In this document: positions 29,672-39,642 of the stretch, piece after piece
Position numbering within the stretch: position 1 is the first letter of the stretch
Layout: each line of letters starts with the position of its first letter
Source: Helicobacter suis
Lineage (GTDB): Bacteria > Campylobacterota > Campylobacteria > Campylobacterales > Helicobacteraceae
DNA length: 62,907 bases
Direction of reading: 5' to 3'
Assembly (NCBI RefSeq): GCF_902196125.1
Contig: NZ_CABIKG010000011.1
Location: 1-62,907 of the forward strand
Program-made: the position numbers and the translations under genes
Notes under the pieces: generated by a model
Database searches by the model: none
Told to the model about the DNA's origin: nothing
What the model saw: only the letters and a program-made list of their open reading frames with translations

Positions 29672-31549
29672 TTAGACCTTAAATTTACCCAGTTCTGTAT
29701 CAAAGATTTTAGCCATTTCATTTAAAGAAGTGCTAGCCTTGCTTACATCTTGTACATTTTCATAACTCAAACTAGCTAATTTATTAATCTCTGAAATTTC
29801 ATTGACAATCACTTTAGCCGCACTAGCCACCCCTTTAAATTCCTCTACATCTTGAGTCGTGGCATTAATCACCGCTTGGATATTTTTTACATTAGAATCG
29901 ACCATTTCTTGTAAAGAATGGGTGAGTTCAGAAGTTTTAAGGATTTCTTGGGAGTTGGTGTGTAAATTTTGGCTAATATCGCCCACACTTTGCACCACTT
30001 CATTAATGGTGCTATGGATTTCAGTTAAGCTTTTTTGGGTTTTTTCGGCTAACTTTCTGACCTCATCAGCTACCACTGCAAACCCGCGCCCGTGTTCACC
30101 CGCTCTTGCGGCCTCAATTGCCGCATTCAGGGCTAATAAGTTAGTTTGATCGGCAATATCAGAAATGATTGTTAAAACTGCCTTGATATTCTCAGTATTC
30201 TTAGAAGTTTCTTCTAAGTTATTAGAAAATTCTACACTGAGTTGGGCGTTATTGGCTAAGTCTTTACTTAAGATTTGGATTTTAGATCGAATCTCCTCTA
30301 AGGTGTTATCGGTTTGTAATAGATTTTTATTGTTATTATCTGCATTTGCAACACTGGTTAAAATCGTGCTAATGATATTATTGCTATTTTCCATAGCCAC
30401 TCCGATAAGTTTACTTTCCTCTTGGGTTTGTTTTTGCACACTTACCGAGCTTGCGTGTAAAGTATTAGCAATTTTAGTGTTCTCAGAACTCACCTCTTTA
30501 ATCTTAGAAATAATCCCCTGTATCTTAGCCAAAAGTTTATTGACATTTTCAGAGATAGTTGCAATTTCGCCCTTTCCCTTAACCGCTAATCTTTTGGTTA
30601 AATCCCCCTCTTGAGATGCTAGTTCAACAACGAGATTACGCAAGTTGACTAAGGGTCTAAACAAAACTTGAATCACAGCATAAAGGATAGCCAAAGCGAT
30701 GATTAAAAAGATAAATGCAGAGGTGAGCATAGAGGATTGAATCGCGGATAAATCCTGAAGCGCGTCTTTTTTAATAACGGTGGTGATAAACTTCCAATTT
30801 AAACCATTAATCGTATCATAGATATAAAATTTTCTCTCTCCTCCCTTTTCTTCTTGTTCAAAAAAACCAGATTGGGTGGATAAAATGCGCTGTAAAAATT
30901 GTGGATCGCTAGCGTGGTATTTTGTGCCCTCTTTATAAACAGAGGAGCTTAAAATAGTGCCATTTTGATCGATGAGGTGTATTCGTTGGTTAGGTCTAAA
31001 AGATCGACGGATAGAGTGAAACACACTGCTTAAATAAATATCAGAGGCTAAAACACCTTTAAAAACTCCATGTTGAATTAGCGGCAGGGCGTAAGTGATC
31101 ACAATTTTTTTTGTAAAAAGCTCCATATAAGGCTGGGTAACAAAAAGTCTTTTATGCTCTTTGGTGTATTGATACCATTCTCTAGTTCTAGGATCATATC
31201 CTTTAGGCGCTTCTCCAACAAGTTTAATAATACTCCCATCTTCAAAGGCCACATGTACATCTGCTGATCTCAGGCCATCTTGTACAAAAGTTAGGATTTT
31301 TTTAAGCCGTGGTGTATCGCTTAAATCCACATTGTTAAAGGTTTTGGCTGTTCTTTCTAGGGTTGTGCGGATATTATTATCCCATTCTTCTAAAGAGTTA
31401 GAAAGAATATGCGCTGTCATAGAAAGAGATCGCTGGGTGCGTTGCATGATGCCTTTTTGTATTTGATAAGTGGCAACGGCGGTAATCACGATAGAAGACA
31501 AAGTTACAAGAACAACTAGCGAAAGAATAATTTTGCTCTTAAAAGTCAT
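29672..31549 (-). CDS. methyl-accepting chemotaxis protein with dCache sensor
   Basis: A 625-residue transmembrane chemoreceptor. TM1 is at about residues 7-29, a periplasmic dCache_1 domain at about 35-275, TM2 at about 276-300 ([20 protein letters not shown]), then a HAMP segment and a cytosolic signalling domain with the conserved hairpin [20 protein letters not shown]. The sensor has Y118, R123, W125, Y126 and D170, spaced exactly like the amino-acid contacts of the PctA-type dCache. An amino acid ligand is therefore likely. The upstream region has a TACAAT box on the minus strand near 31611. Which Tlp of H. pylori it corresponds to cannot be settled by eye. Confidence 0.92.
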   Translation of the reverse strand: MTFKSKIILSLVVLVTLSSIVITAVATYQIQKGIMQRTQRSLSMTAHILSNSLEEWDNNIRTTLERTAKTFNNVDLSDTPRLKKILTFVQDGLRSADVHVAFEDGSIIKLVGEAPKGYDPRTREWYQYTKEHKRLFVTQPYMELFTKKIVITYALPLIQHGVFKGVLASDIYLSSVFHSIRRSFRPNQRIHLIDQNGTILSSSVYKEGTKYHASDPQFLQRILSTQSGFFEQEEKGGERKFYIYDTINGLNWKFITTVIKKDALQDLSAIQSSMLTSAFIFLIIALAILYAVIQVLFRPLVNLRNLVVELASQEGDLTKRLAVKGKGEIATISENVNKLLAKIQGIISKIKEVSSENTKIANTLHASSVSVQKQTQEESKLIGVAMENSNNIISTILTSVANADNNNKNLLQTDNTLEEIRSKIQILSKDLANNAQLSVEFSNNLEETSKNTENIKAVLTIISDIADQTNLLALNAAIEAARAGEHGRGFAVVADEVRKLAEKTQKSLTEIHSTINEVVQSVGDISQNLHTNSQEILKTSELTHSLQEMVDSNVKNIQAVINATTQDVEEFKGVASAAKVIVNEISEINKLASLSYENVQDVSKASTSLNEMAKIFDTELGKFKV

Positions 31550-31634
31550 GAAATTCCCTTAAAACGAAAAATTCATAAAAATCCATATCACAAAAAACAA
31601 AAAGGCAAGAATTGTAGCAAAAAAATAAGATAGC

Positions 31635-32186
31635 CTAGTAAACAATTAAAGGCTTTTGTAATAAATGATTAGCCCCCTTAAGCTGCCACACACTTGCATA
31701 AGGTTTAAAACAATGCAAGGCTTCTTTAATATCTAGCAAATTGTCTTCTAGCCCTAAAAACACACTAATAGAGACCCCCTCATCGTATAAAAACGCTAGT
31801 TTTTCTGCGCTATAGGTGTATTCTAAAAGAATTTTTAAATCCTCTAAACTGCCTAAATGTGTGAAGCGTGCTAAATTAGGGTTTAAATCAAGTAAGCTAT
31901 TCCAACCAATGTTTTGCAAAAAAGAGCGCACATAAAGGGCTGGGTCTTTTTGATAACTTAAAATTTGTAGCCGCTTAAAAGCTTTAGGTTTGAAAGCTAA
32001 CATGCAAGGTGAAATTAAAAAGAGTTTTTGTACCCGTAAACCCTGTTTAACTTGCTTATAGGCAAACTCAAGGGCATTAATCGCCCCATAGCTAAAGCCA
32101 GCAATGTTATAAAGCCCATAAGGTTTTAAAATCCAATCAAATAGCCATTTTTCCCCTCTAAAACAAAAGCCACTAAAGTAATGCAT
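31635..32186 (-). CDS. bioV: pimeloyl-ACP methyl ester esterase of Helicobacter type
   Basis: A small alpha/beta hydrolase (183 residues). The nucleophile elbow is AGFSYGAINALE (Ser33), the acid probably in LGLEDNLLDIKEAL and the catalytic histidine in KGANHLLQKP. This lidless short form fits BioV, which in Helicobacter cleaves the methyl ester of pimeloyl-ACP to end the fatty-acid-like part of biotin synthesis. The name rests on length, motif and the neighbouring FtsH-like/MtaB/MscS genes, which I recall beside it in H. pylori. Another small esterase is the alternative. It begins within one base of the FtsH-like stop. Confidence 0.7.
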   Translation of the reverse strand: MHYFSGFCFRGEKWLFDWILKPYGLYNIAGFSYGAINALEFAYKQVKQGLRVQKLFLISPCMLAFKPKAFKRLQILSYQKDPALYVRSFLQNIGWNSLLDLNPNLARFTHLGSLEDLKILLEYTYSAEKLAFLYDEGVSISVFLGLEDNLLDIKEALHCFKPYASVWQLKGANHLLQKPLIVY

Positions 32187-33844
32187 CAGACAAAGGAACG
32201 CAAAATTTCTTGCATTTGGGTTTTAGAGAGTTTTTCTTTTTCTAATAAAATCTTAGCCATAGCCTCTACTTGCATTCTAGAATTACTCAGAAAATCTCGC
32301 TGTTCTTTATAAAGTGTGCTTAATAAAGCCTCCATATCTGCCCTATCCCCGATAAACTTATCCCCCATGCCATATTCCTCACACATGCGTTTGGCTATCT
32401 CAAGGGCATGTTTGAGATCGTCTTTAGCTAAAGTGTAGTGTTCTTGGAAGAAAAGTTCTAAAATGATCATGCCACTTAAATAGACTTTGATATTATTATT
32501 CATTTCACTTTTGCTTAAAATCCTTTGATCGCTAGCGATGAGAAAATCCCCCACTAATAAAACCTTATCAAATGCCACCTCTAACCAATAAGCACTAAGC
32601 GCCTTAGCACTCTGATAAAGCGCATAGAGATTTTTTTCTTGTTCGCTTAGAGCGACATTTTTCTTTTTACCAAAGGCGATCTTATCTTTTACTTCTAAAA
32701 TATCTCTCATGGTAATCACCTGCGTATTATGCCTTAATGCATTAAGCGCGCTTTCATTCACCAAAGAGGCTAACATCGCCCCGCTAAAGCCCACACAGAT
32801 TTTAGCCACCTCCATGCAATCTAGGGTGTGGTTTTTATCTTTCAAATAAGATTGTAAAATCTGAACTCTTTCCTCTAAATCGGGTAGAGAGATGAAAATG
32901 CGCCGATCAAAACGGCCACTTCTTAAAAGCGCTTCATCAATCACATCTATTTTATTAGTCGCCCCAATCACAATCACTTGCGCGCTTTCCTCAAAGCCAT
33001 CCATTTCTGTTAAAAGTTGGTTGAGCGTGGCTTCTCTTTCATCGTTGCGCTGGTGTCCTCTGGCCTTACCCACTGCATCAATTTCATCAATAAAAACAAT
33101 GGAGGGGCTAAAGGCTTTGGCTTTGGCAAATAATTCGCGCACCCGCTTAGCCCCCACACCCACATAAATTTGTACAAATGCGCTCCCGCTATGATAAAAA
33201 AAAGGCACTTTGGCCTCAGAGGCTAAAGCCTTAGCAATCATGGTTTTACCCACACCCGGAGGGCCCACTAAAAGTACGCCTTTGGGCAATTTGATCTTAA
33301 GCTCTTGGTACTTTTTAGGATTTTTCAAATAATCCACAATTTCATACAATTCCTCTTTAACTTCTTTAGTGCCGGCTACATCTGCAAATCTTACATTAGG
33401 CAAGGTTGCGTGTAAAGAGGGTAGGGGGGTGTTTTGTAGCTTGGGGGTTTCATAAGAGGGTTGGAGCAAAGTTTTTCTACTCCACACAAAACGCAACAAA
33501 ATAGCTAAAAGCACCAAAAAGAAGAAAATAATCACCAAATCTAATAATTGCTCTGTTGTCTTACTTTCTTGTAACACTTCAATAGGGATATTTGTAGGAA
33601 ATTGCATGGAATCTTTCCACCCTAGCCGTGCGGTTTTATAAATCTTAAAATTGATCTTAAGATAAATATAGTGGCTATCAATTTTGATACTTTGGATTTT
33701 ATCAGAATGCAAAAGCGCGTTAAAATCGCGGATACTCACAAGTTCTGTTGGTTCTCTAAACAATAAAAAGGCAATAAAGATCACCCCCACTAGTAAAGCA
33801 AACCCCCCAATCAAAGCTTTTTTAGAGCGTGGCATAGTTAGCAT
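32186..33844 (-). CDS. FtsH-like AAA membrane protein without the protease motif
   Basis: A 552-residue protein with FtsH architecture: TM helices at about 10-28 and 102-120 around a short periplasmic domain, then an AAA module with Walker A GPPGVGKT (194-201), pore segment [10 protein letters not shown], Walker B FIDEID (251-256) and second region of homology [11 protein letters not shown]. The C-terminal domain aligns with the FtsH M41 peptidase, but where HEAGH belongs it reads YQSAK (410-414). The two zinc-binding histidines and the catalytic glutamate are gone. It can be an unfoldase or scaffold but probably not a protease. Its start overlaps mtaB by 23 nt; a second ATG at 33835 is possible. 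Confidence 0.88.
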   Translation of the reverse strand: MLTMPRSKKALIGGFALLVGVIFIAFLLFREPTELVSIRDFNALLHSDKIQSIKIDSHYIYLKINFKIYKTARLGWKDSMQFPTNIPIEVLQESKTTEQLLDLVIIFFFLVLLAILLRFVWSRKTLLQPSYETPKLQNTPLPSLHATLPNVRFADVAGTKEVKEELYEIVDYLKNPKKYQELKIKLPKGVLLVGPPGVGKTMIAKALASEAKVPFFYHSGSAFVQIYVGVGAKRVRELFAKAKAFSPSIVFIDEIDAVGKARGHQRNDEREATLNQLLTEMDGFEESAQVIVIGATNKIDVIDEALLRSGRFDRRIFISLPDLEERVQILQSYLKDKNHTLDCMEVAKICVGFSGAMLASLVNESALNALRHNTQVITMRDILEVKDKIAFGKKKNVALSEQEKNLYALYQSAKALSAYWLEVAFDKVLLVGDFLIASDQRILSKSEMNNNIKVYLSGMIILELFFQEHYTLAKDDLKHALEIAKRMCEEYGMGDKFIGDRADMEALLSTLYKEQRDFLSNSRMQVEAMAKILLEKEKLSKTQMQEILRSFV

Positions 33845-35081
33845 CAGCTCTCACTTCATAGGTATTTAGACACACAAGCCCTTTTAAATTTTGCTTAGAG
33901 AGGATTTTAACCGGGTTAAAATACTGATCATAGCCACGATAATAGGGGGCTTTAAAACTTTCTACTATCACCTCTAAGACCTCTTTATTCTCTCTAAGTT
34001 GTTGTCTAAATGCCAGATTTTGCATAGCTACATGGGTTTTGATTTGATCTAATCTAGTTTTAGCAATATCACCCGGAACGCGTACACTTAAGGGCATTTT
34101 ACTAGAGGGGGTGTTGTTACGCACGCTGTAGATAAAGGGGTGGATATGGGTTAACCGGAGTTGTTTAAAATTTAATAGCGCCTCTTGCCAAGTTAATTCA
34201 TCTTCATAAGGATGGCCTACAATAAAATCTGTACCAATTGCAAAACCTTTAGAGGCTATTTTTTCTAAAAGCTTAATATCGCTACTAACGCGGTTACGCC
34301 GCCGCATGCGCCTTAACATGTTGTCATGGCTGTGTTGGAGTGCGATATGCAAATGCCGCTCTAAAATGGGGTGATCTAAAAGGTCTAAAAATTCTGTATT
34401 GATTTGGCTAGGCTCTAAACTGCCAATGCGCACCCGTTTAATAGAAGTTGAATCTGCAATTTTAAGAATTAAACGGGCTAAATTAGTGTTTCTATCAAGC
34501 CCATAACTGCCTACATTAGTCCCTGTAAGCACCACCTCTAATACGCCTGCTTGAGACAACATAGTAATTTGTTTTAAAACATGATCTTGATTTAAACTCC
34601 TAGATTGTCCTCTCACGGTTGGGATAATACAGTAACTGCAGCGAAAATCACAGCCCTCTTGAATCTTGACAAATGCCCGCGTCTTACCAACAAAATTAGA
34701 TAAAAGGATTTGATCTAAGTGTTCTTGTTTATCTTCATGGAAAAACCCCTGTTTTTCTTGGAGTAAGGCATTAATTTCTTCTTTATGATCATGCCCAAAG
34801 ACTCCAAAAACATGCCCACTTTGAAAGAGTTGTAGCCCCTGTGTATTTGCCCCACAGCCGGTAAAATACACCTTTTTACCTAAACGGGTGGCTTTTTTAG
34901 CATAACTTCTAGCGCTATAATCTGCATCATTGGTAACCGTGCAAGAGTTAAGTACCACAATTTGGGCTTCTTCTTCATGATCTGTACTTTCAAAATCCTT
35001 TAAATGCGCTAACATAACCTGAGTATCAAATAAATTAGTGCGGCATCCAAAGGTTTTAAAATAGACTTTTTGTTTCATCAT
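33822..35081 (-). CDS. mtaB: tRNA (N6-threonylcarbamoyladenosine-37-C2)-methylthiotransferase
   Basis: Radical-SAM methylthiotransferase that turns t6A37 into ms2t6A in tRNA. The N-terminal UPF0004 domain has its three cluster cysteines (KTFGCRTN, NSCTVTNDADY, FTGCGANTQ). The radical-SAM cluster is EGCDFRCSYCIIPTVRG, and a TRAM-like C-terminus follows. The RTNLFDTQ sequence after the first cysteine and the VTNDAD segment separate it from MiaB, which is encoded elsewhere in the window. It overlaps the neighbours at both ends (MscS by 4 nt, FtsH-like by 23 nt). Confidence 0.9.
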   Translation of the reverse strand: MMKQKVYFKTFGCRTNLFDTQVMLAHLKDFESTDHEEEAQIVVLNSCTVTNDADYSARSYAKKATRLGKKVYFTGCGANTQGLQLFQSGHVFGVFGHDHKEEINALLQEKQGFFHEDKQEHLDQILLSNFVGKTRAFVKIQEGCDFRCSYCIIPTVRGQSRSLNQDHVLKQITMLSQAGVLEVVLTGTNVGSYGLDRNTNLARLILKIADSTSIKRVRIGSLEPSQINTEFLDLLDHPILERHLHIALQHSHDNMLRRMRRRNRVSSDIKLLEKIASKGFAIGTDFIVGHPYEDELTWQEALLNFKQLRLTHIHPFIYSVRNNTPSSKMPLSVRVPGDIAKTRLDQIKTHVAMQNLAFRQQLRENKEVLEVIVESFKAPYYRGYDQYFNPVKILSKQNLKGLVCLNTYEVRADANYATL

Positions 35082-36718
35082 AAAATCCTATGCTCTTTAT
35101 TCCCAAAACCATCTCCACCTTCTTTAATAAACTTAATTGTGCTGTAAGCTACAAAAATATCAGGTTCTTTAAGGAGTGCATCTAAAATGTCGGCTGAAAT
35201 CTTAGACTTGAGTACTAAAGTGGCGTATGAATTTGTTTGATACCATATACTGATATGTACCCCATCTTTTTCTAAAGCCATGAAGACGCGCGGGTTGGCG
35301 CTGGTGTTGCGCAAAGAGTACCTAGTGCGCATGTTACTCATTTGTTTATAGGTCATCTCGGTATATTGCTTGGCATGGACATTAGCAATACTAAGGGCAA
35401 TTTCCATAGCCTTTTTATAATTAGAATCAAAGGTAACAAAAAAATCAATCCCGTCCCACACCGTTTTCATGCCAGCATGGCTATAGTTTGAAAGTAGATT
35501 AGTGAAAATATAATTATTAGGGATAAAGATAATGCGCCCCGCGCGATAACTATTTTCTTTAGAACTTGTAAGGGTTACTTCCTCTAAGATTGTGATATAA
35601 AGCGCAGAAATATCTAAAACATCGCCTACATAGGTGTTTCCATCTTTAGAGACTTTGATTCGATCGCCTACATGGATATTGCCATCTATAATAATTGTAA
35701 ACCACCCTAAAAGACTCATGAATAAATCGCGCATGGCAATGGCCAGCCCAGCACTAGCAAAACCTAGCACAGTTACTAAATAAGAAACATTTTCAAGATA
35801 AGCAAAGAGAAAAATTAGCACCACAACATTAGCGTTAACAAAGTTAATCGCCTTATTAATGGTGTAGGCGCGTTCGTTGCTATGGATATATTTATGGCTA
35901 ACGATCTTTAAAGCCCAAGCTAAAACAATGCTCACTAAGGCGATTAAAACAACATAAATTAATTTAAGGATTTGATCTTTAATTTGGGAGTTGATATTTA
36001 AACTCGCCTCTTCAATATCCTTAGCAAACACATCAATGCTGATTTTTAAAAGATTTTGCGCGCCTTGTAATTCGATCTTTTTGATCTGTTCTTGGTAGAT
36101 TTGCTTAGCAAAACTTTCTTTCTTAGAAGCTTCGTTTTGGGATTCTAATTGGGTTAGAATGTCTAATTTTTGGTTGATTAAGGCTAAGATGTTATATAAA
36201 CTCTTTTGATGCGACTTCATGGTGCTATACTGGGCTTTGATTTTCTTAATAAAGGAAATCCCCTCCACGATTGCAATAGGGTTTGTGATATTAGGGATAT
36301 TAGGGATACTAGGTTTTTCTACAAGGTCTTTAAAGGGATTCATCTTATAGCGTTCTAATAATTCCTCTTGGTGTTTAAGGGCTTGTAAAACATGCTTTAG
36401 TGTGTTAATTTTAAGCGTATCGCTATCCTTTTTGTTATTAAGAGTTTTAAGCTGGTTTTGGACGCTTTGAATCTCTGTATAAATTTCCTCATAACTTTCA
36501 GCATTGCTAAATTTTTTTAACCAAATATTATTACTAGAATTAATCTGATGCTCGATACGCTTATATGCCTCTTTAAGGTGTTGTATTTGCAAATCATTAG
36601 CCCCAGCCCACCCCCAAACAAGCAAAATCATAGACACAACCCGCGCATACCACGATTTTAAAAACAACACACCCTCGTTTAATAAACTAGGGGGTAGTCT
36701 AACATAGGAATAACTCAA
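35078..36718 (-). CDS. MscS-family mechanosensitive channel
   Basis: A 546-residue protein with an export signal, a long periplasmic helical domain (about residues 40-245), then transmembrane helices and the MscS pore helix (FASAGLAIAMRDLFMSLLGW). The beta domain (DGNIHVGDRIKV, GDVLDISALYITIL, IFIPNNYIFTNLLSNYS) completes the family core. Acts as an osmotic release valve in the inner membrane. Start choice: an ATG at 36631, giving MILLVWGWAGAND, would make a tidy signal peptide; the longest frame adds 29 residues. It overlaps mtaB by 4 nt. Confidence 0.9.
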   Translation of the reverse strand: MSYSYVRLPPSLLNEGVLFLKSWYARVVSMILLVWGWAGANDLQIQHLKEAYKRIEHQINSSNNIWLKKFSNAESYEEIYTEIQSVQNQLKTLNNKKDSDTLKINTLKHVLQALKHQEELLERYKMNPFKDLVEKPSIPNIPNITNPIAIVEGISFIKKIKAQYSTMKSHQKSLYNILALINQKLDILTQLESQNEASKKESFAKQIYQEQIKKIELQGAQNLLKISIDVFAKDIEEASLNINSQIKDQILKLIYVVLIALVSIVLAWALKIVSHKYIHSNERAYTINKAINFVNANVVVLIFLFAYLENVSYLVTVLGFASAGLAIAMRDLFMSLLGWFTIIIDGNIHVGDRIKVSKDGNTYVGDVLDISALYITILEEVTLTSSKENSYRAGRIIFIPNNYIFTNLLSNYSHAGMKTVWDGIDFFVTFDSNYKKAMEIALSIANVHAKQYTEMTYKQMSNMRTRYSLRNTSANPRVFMALEKDGVHISIWYQTNSYATLVLKSKISADILDALLKEPDIFVAYSTIKFIKEGGDGFGNKEHRIL

Positions 36719-36802
36719 TTTAAGTAATAAAGCATTGCTTGAATCAAATCTAATCGCGCCTTGCTAAATAAAACCCCTAAACACCACCGGGTAGTGCCTT
36801 TT

Positions 36803-37381
36803 TTACATGCTTTGTGGAACCTTAACATCACCATAATCTATGGCCTCTTTAAAGATAGTTTTTACAGCTTGCACAATATCTTTAACAGTTTGTGTACTTA
36901 GGGTGTTTATTTTTTCAAGTCTATCTAGCAGACGGCCGGGACTATAGCCATCTACTCGCATGAGCATAAATACCTCTTGGTTATTAGGGTTAATATATTC
37001 CCCTAATTGTACCCATTTATCAAAGCTAGCAGCAATTGCCTGCGTGATCTCTGAAAAGACCTCACTATCATAGGATTTTTGATCAGCATTTTGATCTTTA
37101 GTATAAATTTCCTTAATTTTATTAGCAATATGTTCAGCTACACGGAAACGCGCCCTCTCTCTAGCTATTCTCTCTGAGCGCTCCACTTGTCCATCAATAA
37201 CATGGGAGCTATCAATGCCTTGAGTAACAAACATGCTGCGATCTTCTACCATCCAAGCTGGCATGTTTTGCAAGAAAACATCTCTTTTATGAGGAGGATT
37301 AGAACCACAAGCGCAGAAGCCCAAAACTAGCAGGGCTGAGAAAATTATTTCAGGGCGTAAGTAACACCATCTAGGTTGCAT
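36803..37381 (-). CDS. LPP20-family lipoprotein
   Basis: A 192-residue lipoprotein. The signal ends in a lipobox-like LVLGFCACGS (Cys23 or Cys25). The mature part begins with a PAWMVEDRSMFVTQG segment, followed by a long charged helix (RIARERARFRVAEHIANKI) and a segment ending in VFMLMRVDGYSP. This resembles the Lpp20 outer-membrane antigen family of Helicobacter (PDWV...; RANLA...; VFVLVGL). The function of the family is unknown. It stands alone, with 79-84 bp gaps on either side, and no terminator that I can support. Confidence 0.65.
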   Translation of the reverse strand: MQPRWCYLRPEIIFSALLVLGFCACGSNPPHKRDVFLQNMPAWMVEDRSMFVTQGIDSSHVIDGQVERSERIARERARFRVAEHIANKIKEIYTKDQNADQKSYDSEVFSEITQAIAASFDKWVQLGEYINPNNQEVFMLMRVDGYSPGRLLDRLEKINTLSTQTVKDIVQAVKTIFKEAIDYGDVKVPQSM

Positions 37382-37460
37382 AGGTTTCCTTATAATGAGA
37401 TTAGATTGTTATATGCGCTCATGATAAACAAACCTAAAAGACCCCCCCTTTTTTAAAGAC

Positions 37461-37952
37461 TTAAGATAGCTGCCCCTTAATTTCATTAACCCAAGCGTTA
37501 ATGCGCTCATCTGTTAACTCATCTTGGTTATCCACATCTAGCACAAGCCCTACAAACTTACCACCCACTACAGATTTAGACCCCTCAAAAGTGTACCCAT
37601 CTGTAGAAGTAAAGCCCACAACTTTACCAGCCTTAGCTTTTTCATAGATGTGAAAAATGCCCTCAGCAAAGGTTTCAGAGTAAGTATCTTGATCACCCAG
37701 ACCCACAAGCGCAACGGTCTTATTGGCAAAATTAGACGCATCTAGCGTTCCTAAAAATTCCTCCCAGTCGCTTTGTAAATCCCCAGCCCCTGCAGTAGGC
37801 GCAACTAAAACCACAGAGCTAAAGCCATCAAAATCGCTTTTGCTAGCCTTACTCACATCTAAAACTTTTGCGCCGCTTAAATGTGTTGCGATTTTATTGC
37901 TCACTGTTTCTGCATTCCCGCTATCTGTGCCATAGAAGATACCAACTGCCAT
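37461..37952 (-). CDS. fldA: flavodoxin I
   Basis: FMN-binding electron carrier of 163 residues. The phosphate loop is [16 protein letters not shown] at the N-terminus; isoalloxazine-binding segments are [15 protein letters not shown] and [15 protein letters not shown]. In Helicobacter FldA is the electron acceptor of pyruvate:flavodoxin oxidoreductase and is essential. A TAGAAT box (37982-37987) and a palindrome lie in the upstream gap, so it has its own promoter. Confidence 0.97.
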   Translation of the reverse strand: MAVGIFYGTDSGNAETVSNKIATHLSGAKVLDVSKASKSDFDGFSSVVLVAPTAGAGDLQSDWEEFLGTLDASNFANKTVALVGLGDQDTYSETFAEGIFHIYEKAKAGKVVGFTSTDGYTFEGSKSVVGGKFVGLVLDVDNQDELTDERINAWVNEIKGQLS

Positions 37953-37981
37953 GCCATATCCTTTAAAAATAAATTTGGGCT

Positions 37982-38000
37982 ATTCTAACTAAGTTTAGTT
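37982..38000 (-). promoter_or_regulatory. fldA promoter region with a 14-bp palindrome
   Basis: On the minus strand, TAGAAT (37987-37982) is a plausible -10 box 30 bp before the fldA ATG. It is directly preceded by the palindrome AACTAAGTTTAGTT (37987-38000), two 6-bp arms with a 2-bp centre. The palindrome could be an operator or a weak hairpin ending the gene upstream; there is no clean T run to settle this. Confidence 0.35.
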
Positions 38001-38007
38001 AATAAAA

Positions 38008-38559
38008 CTAGTGGCAGGCACTAGAAAGTTTGAAAGAGGCTTGTTTATAAGGATAGGGTTCTATATTCATGACTAGACTTTGTTCTTTATGGGGGGGTAA
38101 AGAGAGTTGGAAAGTTTGGATATAAGAGTGTGCAAAAACCCACTGGTGTAAAAAACTTTGGAATTTATTAGCAGAGGGTAACAACACATCTAGGCGTAAA
38201 AAACATTTATGAATGGGTAAATAACCCTGATTTTTAATATGTACCTTTGCAACAAAGGCACTTGTATAAGTAAAAGAAAAAGCTTGTTGTACGGTGGCTT
38301 GGATTTTAAAAAGCTGTTGTTCTAAAGTGTAGCGCACCCCAAAGGGTGTTGCGAACAAAAAGACAAGAGCGATTAAATGAAATAGAGTAGATGCCAACCC
38401 TCTAAAAGACAAACCTAGAATAAAAAAGCAGAGAAAAAAAGCACAATGCAACCCAAAGATCACCAAAGCAAAAAGGCTAGCTTGTTCCCAAAATATCTTT
38501 AGGTGGCTTAAAACTGTTTGTAAAAGAGCAGTTAGCATGTAATCAGTGTTGACTTCCAT
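38008..38559 (-). CDS. DUF2393-like membrane protein
   Basis: A 183-residue protein with three hydrophobic segments in the first 90 residues (LFALVIFGLHCAFFLCFFILGL and LIALVFLFATPFG among them) and a soluble beta-rich C-terminal half (FVAKVHIKNQGYLPIHKCFL). Size, layout and its place next to a stomatin-like gene fit the DUF2393 family of Epsilonproteobacteria, whose function is unknown. It overlaps the stomatin-like gene by 17 nt, so the two are probably made together. Confidence 0.65.
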   Translation of the reverse strand: MEVNTDYMLTALLQTVLSHLKIFWEQASLFALVIFGLHCAFFLCFFILGLSFRGLASTLFHLIALVFLFATPFGVRYTLEQQLFKIQATVQQAFSFTYTSAFVAKVHIKNQGYLPIHKCFLRLDVLLPSANKFQSFLHQWVFAHSYIQTFQLSLPPHKEQSLVMNIEPYPYKQASFKLSSACH

Positions 38560-39631
38560 GCCCTGCTAGGGCTTTTTGCTTACTCTTTGTATCTAGCCAA
38601 ATATTAGGCACTGCTCCCCCGGGGGTTAATAAAATCTGGGCATCTTTATTAGCCTTAAGCGCTTCATTAAATTGCCCTTGTACCTCAATTTGGCGCAGTT
38701 GTAAAAGCCGGTCATTTAGACTTTGCCCAACACTTAAATTAGCCGCCGATTTAGCCTTAGCCTCAATCACAATTGCATCAGCTACCCCCTGTGCTTTAAT
38801 GCGGTTAGCATCAGCCTCTCCCTTAGCCAAAGCCGCAAGCTTTTGGGCTTCTTGTTTGGCGCGTTCTACCTCGTATTTAACCCGCTCAGACTCTTGGCGC
38901 GCAATTTGTACCTTTTCAATTTGTTCTTTAATTTTTTGGGGTAGTACAATTTCTCTAAGTTGAATCGAACTTAATTCTACCGGAGAATTGGGTAACTTAG
39001 AAACTTCTTTATTAATATCAGTATTAATCAGAGTAGCAATTTCATTGCGCTTAATAGGCAAATCCTCAGCTGGATAGCGCCCCACTACCGATCGCACCAC
39101 ATCGCGTACTACTGGATTAATGATCTTTTGCTCCCAGCTTAATCCATAGGTGGCGATGGTTTGGGGGGTGGTTTTAGCATTTAGACGATACTGCACAGTG
39201 AGTTCAATAGAAACCGTAAGCCCTCTAGAGTCCATCACATTGATCGCATCGTTTCTAAAAATCCCCTGATTTTTGCCCACAATGCCCATGTCTTCTGTGC
39301 GTGAAAAGTTAATGGTGCGTACGCGTGTGTCAATGACTAAAATATCTTGCACAATGGGGACAAAAAAGTGAATGCCCGGTTGTAAAGGAATGGGATCGTA
39401 TTTACCTGCCGTGATCTTAATTCCAATTTCCCCGGATTGAATCACCGTAAAAGGTTTGGTGATCAATAAAAAAGCTAAGAGAATGAAAAAAATAATTATA
39501 TAAGTGATTTTTCTGGATTGTAACACGGGAGGAAATGGGGGTTTAAGCGGAGTATTTTTGGGAGGAATCTTAGGGGGTTCTGATTGGTTGGATTGTTTCT
39601 TTTTCAAATGCTCGTTTAGATCAATGGGCAT
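38543..39631 (-). CDS. stomatin/prohibitin-family (HflK-like) membrane protein
   Basis: A 362-residue protein with one N-terminal membrane helix (ITYIIIFFILLAFLLI, about residues 43-58) and a PHB/SPFH domain (VIQSGEIGIKITAG, RDVVRSVVGRYPAEDL). A long coiled coil rich in Arg, Gln, Glu and Ala (ERVKYEVERAKQEAQKLAAL) follows. Such proteins assemble large rings or cages on membranes and often control AAA proteases. A proline-rich cytosolic tail (PPKIPPKNTPLKPPFPP) precedes the helix. The partner is unknown; the DUF2393 gene overlaps it. An H. pylori counterpart lies beside the rhpA helicase gene, as I recall. Confidence 0.85.
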   Translation of the reverse strand: MPIDLNEHLKKKQSNQSEPPKIPPKNTPLKPPFPPVLQSRKITYIIIFFILLAFLLITKPFTVIQSGEIGIKITAGKYDPIPLQPGIHFFVPIVQDILVIDTRVRTINFSRTEDMGIVGKNQGIFRNDAINVMDSRGLTVSIELTVQYRLNAKTTPQTIATYGLSWEQKIINPVVRDVVRSVVGRYPAEDLPIKRNEIATLINTDINKEVSKLPNSPVELSSIQLREIVLPQKIKEQIEKVQIARQESERVKYEVERAKQEAQKLAALAKGEADANRIKAQGVADAIVIEAKAKSAANLSVGQSLNDRLLQLRQIEVQGQFNEALKANKDAQILLTPGGAVPNIWLDTKSKQKALAGHGSQH

Positions 39632-39642
39632 GTATTTTTCCC

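Noticed and set aside
37987-38000. Palindrome upstream of fldA as an intrinsic terminator
   Set aside because: The arms are AT-rich and only 6 bp long and no T run follows, so I list it only as part of the promoter region.
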